64,000 bases of DNA from Ramlibacter humi. GTDB lineage: Bacteria > Pseudomonadota > Gammaproteobacteria > Burkholderiales > Burkholderiaceae_C. Below, piece after piece: positions 50,365 to 60,102 of this stretch. The position numbers were made by a program, and so were the translations under genes. Location: NCBI RefSeq assembly GCF_004681975.1, contig NZ_SMLK01000001.1:992001-1056000 (forward strand). The letters are read 5' to 3'. The notes beneath the pieces were generated by a model. It did no database searches. It saw nothing but the letters and a program-made list of their open reading frames with translations, and was not told where the DNA came from. Position 1 is the stretch's first letter. Every line of letters begins with the position of its first letter.

Positions 50365-51461
50365 GTGAGGCGGGTGTCGACGGTGCGGCGTTCCTGGGCC
50401 AGGAATTCGGCGGATTGCATCTCGTTCAGGCGGGACACGGTACGCGGAAATTCGTGAGCCAGGGGGCCTTCGGTATACAACGCCTCCGGCGGCACCGCAG
50501 CCGACATGATCAATTTCACGCGCCGGTCGTACAGCACGTCCACCAGCCAGGTGAACCGCCGCGCTTCGGAAGCCAGGTTCACCGGCATGTACGGCACGTC
50601 GGACAGCAGCACGGTGTGGAACTGCGTGGCGATCTCCAGGTAGTCATTCTGCGACCGAGGACCGCCGCAGAGCGTGCGGAAGTCGAACCACACCACCCCA
50701 CCCGCCTTGCGCCGCGCGCGGATCTCGCGCTGCTCGATGTGCAGCACCGGCTCCTCGTCGTGCGTCTCGGCCAGCCGGTCGAAGGCCTTCGTCATTTCCG
50801 CATCCGCTTCCGGCCCCAGCGGCGTGTGGTACAGCTTCAGGTGCTCCATCGTGCGGCGCCGGTAATCAGTGCCGTTGTCCACGTTCACCACTTCCAGCTT
50901 CTCGTTCAGCAGCTCGATGGCGGGCAGGATGCGGTCGCGGTGCAGGCCGTTCGGGTACAGATCGTCCGGCCGGAAGTTGGACGTGGTGACGAAGCCCACG
51001 CCGTTGTCGAACAGCGCCTGCAGCAGGCGGTGCAGGATCATCGCATCGGTGATGTCGGCGACGTGGAACTCGTCGAAGCAGATCAGCCGGAAGCGCCGCG
51101 CGATGCGCTCGCCCAGCGCGTCCAGCGGGTTCACCGTGCCCTGCAGCTCCGCCAGCTCGCGGTGCACCTCGCGCATGAACTCGTGGAAGTGCAGCCGCGT
51201 CTTGCGCACCAGCGGCACGGCCTGGAAGAAGCAGTCCATCAGGAAGCTCTTGCCGCGGCCCACGCCGCCATACATGTACACCCCGCGCGGGATGGCCGGC
51301 CGGTTGATCAGCTTCTTGAAGGCGTTGGAGCGCTGCTCCTTGAACTGCGCCCATTCGCGGGCGCAGCGGTCCAGGGCCTCGACGGCGCGCAACTGCGCGG
51401 GGTCACTCTGGTAACCCCGCGCGAGCAGTTCGCTGTCGTAGGCCTCGCGGACCGTGGGCAT
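50361..51461 (-). CDS. zapE: Cell division ATPase ZapE (AFG1-like)
   Basis: 366 residues. P-loop GGVGRGKSFLMD (about 67-78), Walker B ICFDEFHV and TSNFRPDDLY are family hallmarks. E. coli ZapE acts on the Z-ring under stress. The start MPTVREAYDSEL is used; longer readings run into a dispersed repeat. It lies downstream of the sucAB-lpdA operon. Confidence 0.95.
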   Translation of the reverse strand: MPTVREAYDSELLARGYQSDPAQLRAVEALDRCAREWAQFKEQRSNAFKKLINRPAIPRGVYMYGGVGRGKSFLMDCFFQAVPLVRKTRLHFHEFMREVHRELAELQGTVNPLDALGERIARRFRLICFDEFHVADITDAMILHRLLQALFDNGVGFVTTSNFRPDDLYPNGLHRDRILPAIELLNEKLEVVNVDNGTDYRRRTMEHLKLYHTPLGPEADAEMTKAFDRLAETHDEEPVLHIEQREIRARRKAGGVVWFDFRTLCGGPRSQNDYLEIATQFHTVLLSDVPYMPVNLASEARRFTWLVDVLYDRRVKLIMSAAVPPEALYTEGPLAHEFPRTVSRLNEMQSAEFLAQERRTVDTRLT

Positions 51462-51474
51462 CAGCCGCCGCTCG

Positions 51475-51542
51475 GCCGCCCGAAGGCGGCTGGGCCCCCT
51501 CGGGGGGCAGCGAGCCACACGCAGTGGGGGAGCGTGGGGGCC
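51475..51542. repeat. Dispersed GC-rich palindromic repeat upstream of zapE
   Basis: GCCGCC-CGAA-GGCGGC followed by GGCCCCCTCGGGGGGCAGCG and a GTGGGGGCC end. This composite hairpin type occurs in many copies between genes of Comamonadaceae (known pattern). It fills most of the gap between lpdA and zapE. Confidence 0.75.
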
Positions 51543-51549
51543 ATGAGAC

Positions 51550-52977
51550 TCAGAGGTTCAACGTGCGTTTGTCGACCGCGAGCGCGGCTTCCTTGGTCGC
51601 CTCCGACAGCGACGGGTGCGCATGGCAGATGCGCGCGATGTCCTCCGAGCTGGCCTTGAACTCCATGGCCACCACGGCTTCGGAGATCAGCTCGCTGGCC
51701 ATGGGGCCGACGATGTGCACGCCCAGAATCTCGTCCGTGTCCGCATGCGCCAGCATCTTCACCATGCCGGTGGTGTCGCCCAGCGCGCGCGCGCGGCCGT
51801 TGGCCATGAACGGGAAGGTGCCGGCCTTGTACTTCACGCCGGCGGCCTTGAGCTGCTGCTCGGTCTGGCCGACCCACGCGATCTCGGGGCTGGTGTAGAT
51901 CACCCAGGGGATGGTGTTGAAGTTCACGTGGCCGTGCTGGCCCGCGATGCGCTCGGCCACCGCCACGCCCTCTTCTTCCGCCTTGTGCGCCAGCATGGGG
52001 CCGCGCACCACGTCGCCGATGGCCCAGACGTTGGGCAGGTTGGTCTTGCACTCGTCGTCGACGATGACCGCGCCGCGCTCATCGAGCTTCAGGCCCACCG
52101 CGTCCGGCTTCAGACCAATGGTGTTGGGCACGCGGCCGATGGAGACGATCAGCTTGTCGACTTCCAGCTTCTGCGCTTCGCCCTTGGCGTTGGTGTACGC
52201 CACGGACACGCCGCCCTTGCCGGACTTCACCTCGCCGACCTTCACGCCCAGCTCGACCTTCAGGCCCTGCTTGTCGAAAGCCTTCTTGGCTTCCTTGGCG
52301 ATCTGCTCGTCCACCGCGCCCAGGAAAGTGGGCAGGCCTTCGAGGATGGTGACGTCGGCGCCCAGGCGGCGCCACACCGAGCCCATCTCCAGGCCGATGA
52401 CACCGGAGCCGATGAGGCCCAGCTTCTTCGGCACCTGCGGGATGCGCAGCGCGCCATCGTTCGACAGGATGTTCTCCTCGTCGAACGGCGCCCCGGGCAG
52501 CGCGCGCGCGTTGGAGCCCGTGGCCACGATCACGTGCTTGCCGGTGATCACTTCTTCGTTGGCGCCAGTGACCTGGATCTCGTAGCCGCCTTCAGCGGCG
52601 CGCACGAACGAGCCGCGGCCGTGGAAGAAGCTGACCTTGTTCTTCTTGAACAGGTACAGGATGCCGTCGTTGTTCTGCTTCACGACGGTGTCCTTGCGCG
52701 CCAGCATCTTCGCGGCGTCCAGCTTCAGGCCGCCGACCTCGATGCCGTGGTCGGCGAAGTGCTTGCCGGCGTGCTCGAAATGCTCCGAAGACTGCAGCAG
52801 CGCCTTGGAAGGGATGCAGCCCACGTTGGTGCAGGTGCCGCCCGGCGCGGGCTTGCCGTCCCTGGTCTTCCACTCGTCGATGCAGGCGGTGTTGAACCCC
52901 AGCTGCGCCGCGCGGATGGCGGCGATGTAGCCGCCGGGGCCGCCACCGATGACGACCACGTCGAATTGCTTGGCCAT
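51550..52977 (-). CDS. lpdA: Dihydrolipoyl dehydrogenase (E3)
   Basis: 475 residues. FAD motif [21 protein letters not shown] (residues about 6-26), redox-active cysteines in [16 protein letters not shown] (about 48-63), NAD motif [10 protein letters not shown], and the C-terminal His-Glu in HAHPSLSEA. Reoxidises the lipoyl arms of E2. Nine bases after sucB, third gene of the 2-oxoglutarate dehydrogenase operon. Confidence 0.97.
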   Translation of the reverse strand: MAKQFDVVVIGGGPGGYIAAIRAAQLGFNTACIDEWKTRDGKPAPGGTCTNVGCIPSKALLQSSEHFEHAGKHFADHGIEVGGLKLDAAKMLARKDTVVKQNNDGILYLFKKNKVSFFHGRGSFVRAAEGGYEIQVTGANEEVITGKHVIVATGSNARALPGAPFDEENILSNDGALRIPQVPKKLGLIGSGVIGLEMGSVWRRLGADVTILEGLPTFLGAVDEQIAKEAKKAFDKQGLKVELGVKVGEVKSGKGGVSVAYTNAKGEAQKLEVDKLIVSIGRVPNTIGLKPDAVGLKLDERGAVIVDDECKTNLPNVWAIGDVVRGPMLAHKAEEEGVAVAERIAGQHGHVNFNTIPWVIYTSPEIAWVGQTEQQLKAAGVKYKAGTFPFMANGRARALGDTTGMVKMLAHADTDEILGVHIVGPMASELISEAVVAMEFKASSEDIARICHAHPSLSEATKEAALAVDKRTLNL

Positions 52978-52986
52978 CGCGTCCCC

Positions 52987-54246
52987 TTACAGGTCGAACA
53001 GCAGGCGCGCCGGGTCTTCCAGCGCTTCCTTCATCGCCACCAGGCCCAGCACGGCTTCGCGGCCGTCGATGATGCGGTGGTCGTAGCTCATGGCCAGGTA
53101 GTTCATCGGGCGCACCACCACCTGCCCGTTCTCCACCACGGCGCGGTCCTTGGTGGCGTGCACGCCCAGGATGGCCGACTGCGGCGGGTTGATGATGGGG
53201 GTGGACAGCATCGAGCCGAACACGCCGCCGTTGGAGATGGAGAAGGTGCCGCCGGTCATCTCCTCGAGGCCCAGCTTGCCGTCGCGCGCCTTGGCGCCGT
53301 ACTCGGCGATCTTCTTCTCGATGTCGGCGAACGACATCTGGTCGGCGTTGCGCAGGATCGGCACCACCAGGCCGCGCGGCGAACCCACCGCGATGCCGAT
53401 GTCGAAGTAGCCGTGGTAGACGATGTCGTTGCCGTCCACGCTGGCGTTGAGCACCGGGTACTTCTTCAGCGCATGCACCGCGGCCTTCACGAAGAACGAC
53501 ATGAAGCCCAGCTTCACGCCGTGCTCCTTCTCGAACTTCTCCTGGAAGCGCTTGCGCATCTCCATCACCGGGGCCATGTTGACCTCGTTGAAGGTGGTGA
53601 GGATGGCGTTGGTCGACTGCGACTGCAGCAGGCGCTCGGCCACGCGGGCGCGCAGGCGGGTCATGGGCACGCGCTGCTCGGGGCGGTCGCCCAGGTCGGG
53701 CGACACCGGTGCGGCCACCTGCTGCAGCGCGGGCGCCACGGCGGCGCGCACCGGCGCGGGCGGGGCCACAGCGGCCTTGGCGGCGCCACCGGCCACGGCC
53801 TGCAGCACGTCGCCCTTGGTCACGCGGCCGTCGCGGCCGGTGCCGGCCACGGAACCCGTGGCCAGGTTGTTGTCGGCCATCAGCTTGGCGGCCGAGGGCA
53901 TCAATACGTCGCCCTTGCTGCCGGCAGACGCCGCGGCGGCAGATGCTTGTGCGGCGGGCGCCGGAGCAGCCGCGGCAGGTGCCGGAGCCGCAGCACTGGC
54001 CTTGCCTTCGCTGTCGATCTTCGCGATGAGCTGGTCGGCCACCACGGTGCCGCCGTCGGCCACCACGATCTCGGCCAGCACGCCGGCGCTGGGCGCGGGC
54101 ACTTCGAGCACGACCTTGTCGGTCTCGATCTCGATCAGGATCTCGTCCTGCGCCACGGCCTCGCCGGGCTTCTTCTTCCACTGCAGCAGGGTGGCTTCGG
54201 CCACCGATTCGGACAGCTGCGGCACCTTGACGTCAACGATCGCCAT
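52987..54246 (-). CDS. sucB: Dihydrolipoyl succinyltransferase (E2 of 2-oxoglutarate dehydrogenase)
   Basis: 419 residues. One lipoyl domain (lysine in [11 protein letters not shown], about 43), an Ala/Pro linker, the E3-binding domain ([22 protein letters not shown], given here as two halves around residue 125) and the catalytic domain with [13 protein letters not shown]. Forms the complex core with SucA and LpdA. The gap to sucA holds a repeat. Confidence 0.97.
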   Translation of the reverse strand: MAIVDVKVPQLSESVAEATLLQWKKKPGEAVAQDEILIEIETDKVVLEVPAPSAGVLAEIVVADGGTVVADQLIAKIDSEGKASAAAPAPAAAAPAPAAQASAAAASAGSKGDVLMPSAAKLMADNNLATGSVAGTGRDGRVTKGDVLQAVAGGAAKAAVAPPAPVRAAVAPALQQVAAPVSPDLGDRPEQRVPMTRLRARVAERLLQSQSTNAILTTFNEVNMAPVMEMRKRFQEKFEKEHGVKLGFMSFFVKAAVHALKKYPVLNASVDGNDIVYHGYFDIGIAVGSPRGLVVPILRNADQMSFADIEKKIAEYGAKARDGKLGLEEMTGGTFSISNGGVFGSMLSTPIINPPQSAILGVHATKDRAVVENGQVVVRPMNYLAMSYDHRIIDGREAVLGLVAMKEALEDPARLLFDL

Positions 54247-54277
54247 TTGAGTTCTTTCCAGTGTTTTGTCTTGTTCG

Positions 54278-54361
54278 ATGACAAATGACCTCGCGCTGCG
54301 CGCTCAATGACGGATGACCGTCATCCCGCCGCGCAGCGGCGAGTCATTCGTCATTTGTCAT
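54278..54361. repeat. Inverted-repeat element between sucB and sucA
   Basis: Outer arms ATGACAAATGAC (54278-54289) and GTCATTTGTCAT (54350-54361) are perfect. Inside lies GGATGAC-C-GTCATCC and a GCGCTGCGCGC/CCGCGCAGCGG pair. Other ATGAC/GTCAT repeats suggest a mobile-like extragenic palindrome. It slightly overlaps the sucA stop. Confidence 0.65.
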
Positions 54362-57228
54362 TTCGTCAGGACGAAGCCCTTGAGCTTGGCGAACGCGCCA
54401 TCCACCAGGGCCTTCTGCTGCTCCTGGTGCAGGTGCGAGTAGCCCACCGCGGGAGACGCCGAAGCCGCGCGGCCGGAGTAGCCCAGCTTCTGGCCTTCGA
54501 GCATGTTCTCGTGGATGTAGTGCTGCACGAAGAACCAGGCGCCCTGGTTCTGCGGCTCGTCCTGGCACCACACGATGTCGGTGGCGTTGGGGTACTTCTT
54601 CAGCTCGGCCGCGAACACTTTGTGCGGGAAGGGGTACAGCTGCTCCACACGCAGGATGGCGGTGTCGTCGATGCCCTTCTCCTCGCGCTTCTTGGCTAGG
54701 TCGTAGTACACCTTGCCCGAGCACACGACCACGCGCTTGACCTTGTCGGCCTTCAGGTCCTTGTTCTCCGGGATGACGGTCTGGAAGCCGCCCTTGGTGA
54801 ACTCGGCCAGCGGCGAGGTGGCGTCCTTGTTCCGCAGCAGCGATTTGGGCGTCATGATCACCAGCGGCTTGCGCAGCGGGCGGATCATCTGGCGGCGCAG
54901 GATGTGGAAGATCTGGCTGGCCGTCGTCGGCTGGCACACCTGGATGTTGGTGTCGGCCGACAGCTGCATGAAGCGCTCCAGGCGAGCGGAGCTGTGCTCC
55001 GGGCCCTGCCCTTCGTAGCCGTGCGGCAGCATCAGCGTCAGGCCGTTGACCCGGCCCCACTTCACTTCGCCCGAGGCGATGAACTGGTCGATGACCACCT
55101 GCGCGCCGTTGGCGAAGTCGCCGAACTGCGCTTCCCAGATCACCAGCGTGTGCGGGTCGTTGGACGCGTAGCCGTACTCGAAACCCAGCACCGCCTCTTC
55201 CGACAGGATGGAGTCGATGCAGGTGAACGGGGCCTGGTTCTCGGCCACGTTCTGCAGCGGGATGTAGGTGCCGATGTCCCACTTCTCGCGGTTCTGGTCG
55301 TGCAGCACGGCGTGGCGGTGCGTGAACGTGCCGCGGCCGACGTCTTCACCGGACAGGCGCACCGGGTAGCCGCTGGCCACCAGCGAGGCGAAAGCCATGT
55401 GCTCGCCCATGCCCCAGTCGACGTTGACGTCGCCCCGGCCCATGGCGGCGCGGTCTTCCAGCACCTTCTTCACCAGCGGGTGCACGGTGAAGTTGTCCGG
55501 CACCGTGGTGATGCGCTCGGCCAGGCGGCGCCATTCGGCCGTCGGGATGGCGGTGTCGGCGGCGTCGGTCCACTTCTTGCCCAGGAACGGGCTCCAGTCG
55601 ACCGCGTACTTGCTCTTGAAGTTGGTCAGCACCGGGTCGACCGTGTGCTTGCCGGCGTCCATGGCGGCGCGGTAGGCCTTGACCATGTCGTCGCCCAGCG
55701 TGTCGCCCAGGCCCTGCGCGGCCAGCTTGTCGGCGTACAGCTTGCGCGTGCCGGGGTGGGCCGCGATCTTCTTGTACATCAGCGGCTGGGTGAGCGAAGG
55801 CGTGTCCTGCTCGTTGTGGCCCAGCTTGCGGAAGCACACGATGTCGACCACCACGTCCTTGGCGAACTCCATGCGGTATTCCAGCGCCAGCTGGGTGGCC
55901 AGCACCACCGCCTCGGGATCGTCGCCGTTCACGTGCAGCACCGGCGCCTCGATCATCTTCACGATGTCGGTGCAGTACAGCGTCGAGCGCGTGTCGCGCG
56001 GGTCGCTGGTGGTGAAGCCGATCTGGTTGTTGATCACGATGTGCACCGTGCCGCCCGTGAAGTAGCCACGGGTCTCGGCCAGCGCCAGCGTTTCCTGCAC
56101 CACGCCCTGGCCGGCGATGGCGGCGTCGCCGTGCACCAGCACCGGCAGCACCTGCTTGCCCTTGGGGTCGGCGCGGCGGTCCATGCGCGCGCGCACGGAG
56201 CCTTCGACCACCGGGTTCACGATCTCCAGGTGCGAGGGGTTGAAGGCCAGCGACAGGTGCACCGGGCCGCCGGGGGTGGTGACGTCGGACGAGAAGCCCT
56301 GGTGGTACTTCACGTCGCCCGCGGGCAGATCTTCCTTGGCGGTGTGGTCGAACTCGGCGAACAGGTCGGCGGGCATCTTGCCCAGCGTGTTCACCAGCAC
56401 GTTCAGGCGGCCGCGGTGGGCCATGCCGATCACGATTTCCTGCACGCCCTTGGCGCCGGCCTGCTGGATCAGCTCGTCCATCGACGCGATGAAGCTCTCT
56501 CCGCCTTCCAGCGAGAAGCGCTTCTGGCCGACGTACTTGGTGTGCAGGAAGCGCTCCAGGCCTTCGGCCGCAGTCAGGCGGTCGAGGATGTGCTTCTTCT
56601 TCTCGGCCGGGAAGGTCGCCTTGGCGCGGATGGCTTCCAGCTTCTGCTGCCACCAGCGCTTGCGGCCCTGGTCGCTGATGTACATGTACTCGGCGCCGAT
56701 GGTGCCGCAGTAGGTCTCGCGCAGCGCGTTGATCAGCTCGCGCAGCGACATGCTGTCCTTGCCGAAGAACGTGTTGCTGGTGTTGAACACCGCTTCCTGG
56801 TCGGCGGCGGAGAAGCCGTAGAACGAGGCTTCCAGCTCGGGAATGTTCTCGCGCTCGGTGCGCTTGAGCGGGTCCAGGTCGGCCCAGCGGCAGCCGACGT
56901 TGCGGTAGGCCGCGATCAGCTGCTGGATGGCGGTGCGCTTGCGCGCCGTTTCCAGGTCACCGCCTGCGGCGACCACGGTCTTGGTGCCGCCCTGCTTCGC
57001 ACGTTCGGCGAAGGCGTTGATCACGGGCATGTGCGGCACGTCCTTGGCGTTGCTGCCGTCGGAGGCGGGCACGTGCTGCAGCGCGTCGAAGTATTCGCGC
57101 CAGGTCTCGGGGACGCTGGTGGGATTGGCCAGGTAGTTCTCGTACATCTCCTCCACGTACGGCGCGTTGCCGCCGAAGAGGTACGAGTTGCCGCGATAGG
57201 CCGTATAGACCGAGCTTTGGTCGCTCAT
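54358..57228 (-). CDS. sucA: 2-oxoglutarate dehydrogenase E1 component
   Basis: 956 residues. N-terminal E1-specific segment (NSYLFGGNAPYVEEMYENYL), TPP-binding GDAAIAGQGVVQETL and VINNQIGFTTSDP, catalytic histidines in GMAHRGRLNVL, and C-terminal transketolase-type domains. Decarboxylates 2-oxoglutarate in the TCA cycle with SucB and LpdA. A long in-frame upstream extension into prpE is spurious; MSDQSSVYTAY is the start. Confidence 0.97.
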   Translation of the reverse strand: MSDQSSVYTAYRGNSYLFGGNAPYVEEMYENYLANPTSVPETWREYFDALQHVPASDGSNAKDVPHMPVINAFAERAKQGGTKTVVAAGGDLETARKRTAIQQLIAAYRNVGCRWADLDPLKRTERENIPELEASFYGFSAADQEAVFNTSNTFFGKDSMSLRELINALRETYCGTIGAEYMYISDQGRKRWWQQKLEAIRAKATFPAEKKKHILDRLTAAEGLERFLHTKYVGQKRFSLEGGESFIASMDELIQQAGAKGVQEIVIGMAHRGRLNVLVNTLGKMPADLFAEFDHTAKEDLPAGDVKYHQGFSSDVTTPGGPVHLSLAFNPSHLEIVNPVVEGSVRARMDRRADPKGKQVLPVLVHGDAAIAGQGVVQETLALAETRGYFTGGTVHIVINNQIGFTTSDPRDTRSTLYCTDIVKMIEAPVLHVNGDDPEAVVLATQLALEYRMEFAKDVVVDIVCFRKLGHNEQDTPSLTQPLMYKKIAAHPGTRKLYADKLAAQGLGDTLGDDMVKAYRAAMDAGKHTVDPVLTNFKSKYAVDWSPFLGKKWTDAADTAIPTAEWRRLAERITTVPDNFTVHPLVKKVLEDRAAMGRGDVNVDWGMGEHMAFASLVASGYPVRLSGEDVGRGTFTHRHAVLHDQNREKWDIGTYIPLQNVAENQAPFTCIDSILSEEAVLGFEYGYASNDPHTLVIWEAQFGDFANGAQVVIDQFIASGEVKWGRVNGLTLMLPHGYEGQGPEHSSARLERFMQLSADTNIQVCQPTTASQIFHILRRQMIRPLRKPLVIMTPKSLLRNKDATSPLAEFTKGGFQTVIPENKDLKADKVKRVVVCSGKVYYDLAKKREEKGIDDTAILRVEQLYPFPHKVFAAELKKYPNATDIVWCQDEPQNQGAWFFVQHYIHENMLEGQKLGYSGRAASASPAVGYSHLHQEQQKALVDGAFAKLKGFVLTK

Positions 57229-57482
57229 CTGTCTCGCTACTTTCTGCTTCCCTTCAGGAAGCTTCAGCTGGTTGTGGAACCTTCCGCGACACGGCTGAAC
57301 CGGTTGGCGGATGCGAACTGTGGGGCTGGAAGGACCGGAGTTGCGGGAGCGATTGTGCCACTTCGTGGCACGGCCCGCTTCCGCGTCCTCCGGTCCGCGC
57401 CCCACGGCGCATCCGCGGGGCGGATGAACGCTCACGAACCCCCTCACCCCAGCCCTCTCCCCCGAAGGGGAGAGGGGGCAGG
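57229..57482. repeat. Intergenic region with a REP-like hairpin between prpE and sucA
   Basis: 254 bp without a gene. The repeat CCCCTCACCCCAGCCCTCTC with stem CCCTCTCCCC-CGAA-GGGGAGAGGG (57453-57476) lies right after the prpE stop; this is a widespread extragenic element. The sucA promoter should lie in 57229-57400, but no strong boxes are seen. Confidence 0.65.
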
Positions 57483-59390
57483 TCATTGCTTGACCAGCGC
57501 CTTGATCTGCTCCAGGGCAGCTGGGTCTTCGATGGTGGTCAGGTCGCCGGCGTCGCGGCCCTCGCAGACGGCCTGGATCGCGCGGCGCAGGAGCTTGCCG
57601 CTGCGCGTCTTGGGCAGCAGCGTCACGAAACGGACACGCGCGGGGCGCGCGACCGCGCCGAGCTGCTGGTCGACGAGCTTCATCACGTCGCCCTCCAGCT
57701 TCATCGCCGCATTCGCGTCGCCGACGACTGCGGAATCCTTGGGCACGGCGAAAGCCATCGCCACCTGCCCTTTCATCGGGTCGGCAACGCCGACGACCGC
57801 CACCTCGGCCACGCCCGGATGGCTGGAGATGCTCTCCTCGATCTCGCGCGTGCCCAGGCGGTGGCCCGCGACGTTGATCACGTCGTCGGTGCGGCCCAGG
57901 ATGTAGTAGTAGCCGTCCTCGTCGCGGATGCCCCAGTCGAAGGTGCTGTACACCTGCTTGCCGGGGATGCTTTTCCAGTACGTGTTGACGAAGCGCTCGT
58001 CGTCGCGCCACACCGTCTGCATGAAGCCCGGGGGCGTCGGGCCTTCGATCACCACCACGCCCTTCTCGTTCGGCTTCGTGAGTTCCTCGCCGGTGGACTC
58101 GTGGAGGATCTTGATCTTGTAGCCGTACATGGGCACGCCGGGGCTGCCGAACTTGGCGCGCTGCGGCTCGACGCCGTTGGCCAGCGTGATCATGGGCCAG
58201 CCGCTTTCGGTCTGCCAGTAGTTGTCCACGATGGGCACGCCCAGGCCGTCGGCGATCCAGCGCGCGGTGGGCTCGTCCAGCGGCTCGCCGGCCAGGAACA
58301 GGCCGCGCAGGCTGGACAGGTCGTATTTCTTCAGGAAAGCGGGGTCCTGTTTCTTCAGCACGCGCACCGCGGTGGGCGCGCTGAACATCACGGTGACCTT
58401 GTACTTCTCGACCAGGCTCCACCAGATGCCCGCATCGGGCCGGATCGGCAAGCCTTCGTACATGATGGTCGCCATGCCCGCGATCAGCGGGCCGTACACG
58501 ATGTAGCTGTGGCCCACCACCCAGCCGATGTCGCTGGTGGAGAAGTAGGTTTCGCCCGCGCTGCCTTCGAAGATGTGCTTCATGCTCGCGGCCAGTGCGA
58601 CGGCGTAGCCGCCGGTGTCGCGCTGCACGCCCTTGGGCCGGCCCGTGGTGCCGCTGGTGTAGATGGTGTAGCTGATCTCGGTGGAATCGAGCCAGGCGCA
58701 CGGCACTTGAGCATGCAGGTGCTTCTCGCGCATCGGCGCCCAGTCGTGGTCGCGGCCCGGCACGCGGTCCATCGGCGCCAGGCCGCGGTCGGCCAGCAGC
58801 ACGGCTTGCGGCTTGTGCGACGACAGGCGGACGGCCTCGTCCAGCAGCGGCTTGTACGGGATCACCTTGCCCGCGCGCGAGCCGCCGTCGGCGCTGACGA
58901 TCACCTTCGGCTGCGCGTCCTCGATGCGCGAGGCCAACGACACCGAGGCGAAGCCGCCGAACACCACCGAGTGGATGGCGCCGATGCGCGCGCAGGCCAG
59001 CATGGCGAAGGCGGCCTCCGGGATCATCGGCATGTAGATCAGCACGCGGTCGCCACGCCGCACGCCCAGCGCCTGCAGCATCGCGGCGGTGCGCTGCACC
59101 TCGGCATGCAGCTCGGCAAACGTGTAGGTCTTTTCGGTGTCGGTCTCCGTGGAGACGCAGATCAACGCCGTCTGCGAAGCGCGGTCCTTCAGGTGCCGGT
59201 CGACCGCGTTGTGGCAAAGGTTGGTGGTGCCGCCCACGAACCAGCGCGTGAACGGCGGACGGCTGTCGTCGCACACCTGCCGCGGCGGCGTCTGCCAGTC
59301 GATCAGGCGGGCCTGCTCGGCCCAGAACTCCTGCGGCTGCTCGATCGAGCGGCGGTAGAACTCGGCGTAACTGGTGGCGGAACCTGCCAT
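57483..59390 (-). CDS. prpE: Propionate-CoA ligase
   Basis: 635 residues. It follows E. coli PrpE closely, including FWAEQARLIDWQTP, RWFVGGTTNLCHNAVDR, the AMP-binding YTSGTTGRPKGVQRD (about 250), NYWQTESGWP, and the acetylation lysine in KTRSGKLLRR near the C-terminus. Activates propionate to propionyl-CoA. No prpBCD cluster is adjacent, so it may work with another pathway. Acetate use cannot be excluded. Confidence 0.93.
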   Translation of the reverse strand: MAGSATSYAEFYRRSIEQPQEFWAEQARLIDWQTPPRQVCDDSRPPFTRWFVGGTTNLCHNAVDRHLKDRASQTALICVSTETDTEKTYTFAELHAEVQRTAAMLQALGVRRGDRVLIYMPMIPEAAFAMLACARIGAIHSVVFGGFASVSLASRIEDAQPKVIVSADGGSRAGKVIPYKPLLDEAVRLSSHKPQAVLLADRGLAPMDRVPGRDHDWAPMREKHLHAQVPCAWLDSTEISYTIYTSGTTGRPKGVQRDTGGYAVALAASMKHIFEGSAGETYFSTSDIGWVVGHSYIVYGPLIAGMATIMYEGLPIRPDAGIWWSLVEKYKVTVMFSAPTAVRVLKKQDPAFLKKYDLSSLRGLFLAGEPLDEPTARWIADGLGVPIVDNYWQTESGWPMITLANGVEPQRAKFGSPGVPMYGYKIKILHESTGEELTKPNEKGVVVIEGPTPPGFMQTVWRDDERFVNTYWKSIPGKQVYSTFDWGIRDEDGYYYILGRTDDVINVAGHRLGTREIEESISSHPGVAEVAVVGVADPMKGQVAMAFAVPKDSAVVGDANAAMKLEGDVMKLVDQQLGAVARPARVRFVTLLPKTRSGKLLRRAIQAVCEGRDAGDLTTIEDPAALEQIKALVKQ

Positions 59391-59465
59391 CGCGTCTCCT
59401 GTGGTTGCCTTGCCGGCCGGGCTATTGTGGACCGGCGGCTTGCCCCAGGCTGACGCGGCGCGAGC

Positions 59466-60065
59466 CTACTTGACCAGTGCCAGGGCCTCGCGAAAGCGCG
59501 GGTGTTCCGCGGAGCGCAGCCACTCGAACACCACCATCTCGGTGGTGACGAGTTCGCAGCCCGCGCCAGCCAGGCGGTCGAAGGCGGCGTCACGGTTGCG
59601 TTCGGTGCGCGAGCTGCAGGCGTCGGTCACGACCCAGACGTCGAACTCCTGGTCGAGCAGTTCCAGCGCGGTCTGCAGCAGGCACACATGCGCCTCGCAG
59701 CCGGCCAGCACGACGCTGTTGCGGCCCGGTTCTTCGGCCACCGGCTTCTGCAGGTGCTTGGGCAGGCTGCGCGCGTTGCCCGAAGGCTTGCGCGCGGGCG
59801 GCCGCAGCACGGGCAGCAGCACCTCGGCCGCGCCGAAGCTCATCTTGGGAAGCACGGATGCCAGCAGCGGCGGCAGCGCGGGATCGAGCGGACCCAGGCC
59901 CTGCGGGTTCTGCTCGGTGCCGAAAGCCGGCACGCCGGCCAGGCGCGCGGCCTGGGCCAGCTTCAGCGCGCTGGCGACGACGGCCGGCCCCTCATGGATG
60001 GCGGGCATCAGGCGTTGCTGGTAATCGACCAGCACGAGCAGGCAATCGTCGGCGTCCAGAAGCAT
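59466..60065 (-). CDS. Isochorismatase-family cysteine hydrolase
   Basis: 199 residues. Catalytic triad readable: Asp14 (VLVDYQQRL), Lys74 (VLPKMSF) and Cys128 (GCEAHVCLL). The family includes nicotinamidases and YcaC-like amidases; substrate unknown. It lies 75 bp upstream of prpE on the same strand; cotranscription is possible. Confidence 0.9.
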   Translation of the reverse strand: MLLDADDCLLVLVDYQQRLMPAIHEGPAVVASALKLAQAARLAGVPAFGTEQNPQGLGPLDPALPPLLASVLPKMSFGAAEVLLPVLRPPARKPSGNARSLPKHLQKPVAEEPGRNSVVLAGCEAHVCLLQTALELLDQEFDVWVVTDACSSRTERNRDAAFDRLAGAGCELVTTEMVVFEWLRSAEHPRFREALALVK

Positions 60066-60102
60066 CGGCGTCCTCAGGTGGGGGACGCCATTATCCGGTC
60101 GC

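Noticed and set aside
57453-57476. CCCTCTCCCC hairpin as the prpE intrinsic terminator
   Set aside because: No U-tract follows; better explained as a dispersed REP-like repeat, though it might stabilise the mRNA end.
57229-59274. In-frame N-terminal extension of sucA giving a fused 1638-residue protein
   Set aside because: The extra part is out-of-frame prpE sequence plus a repeat; the family start MSDQSS is at 57228.
57483-59390. Acetyl-CoA synthetase (Acs) call for the ligase
   Set aside because: Length (635) and the close match to E. coli PrpE throughout, including the N-terminal RWFVGGTTNLCHNAVDR-type segment, favour propionate-CoA ligase.
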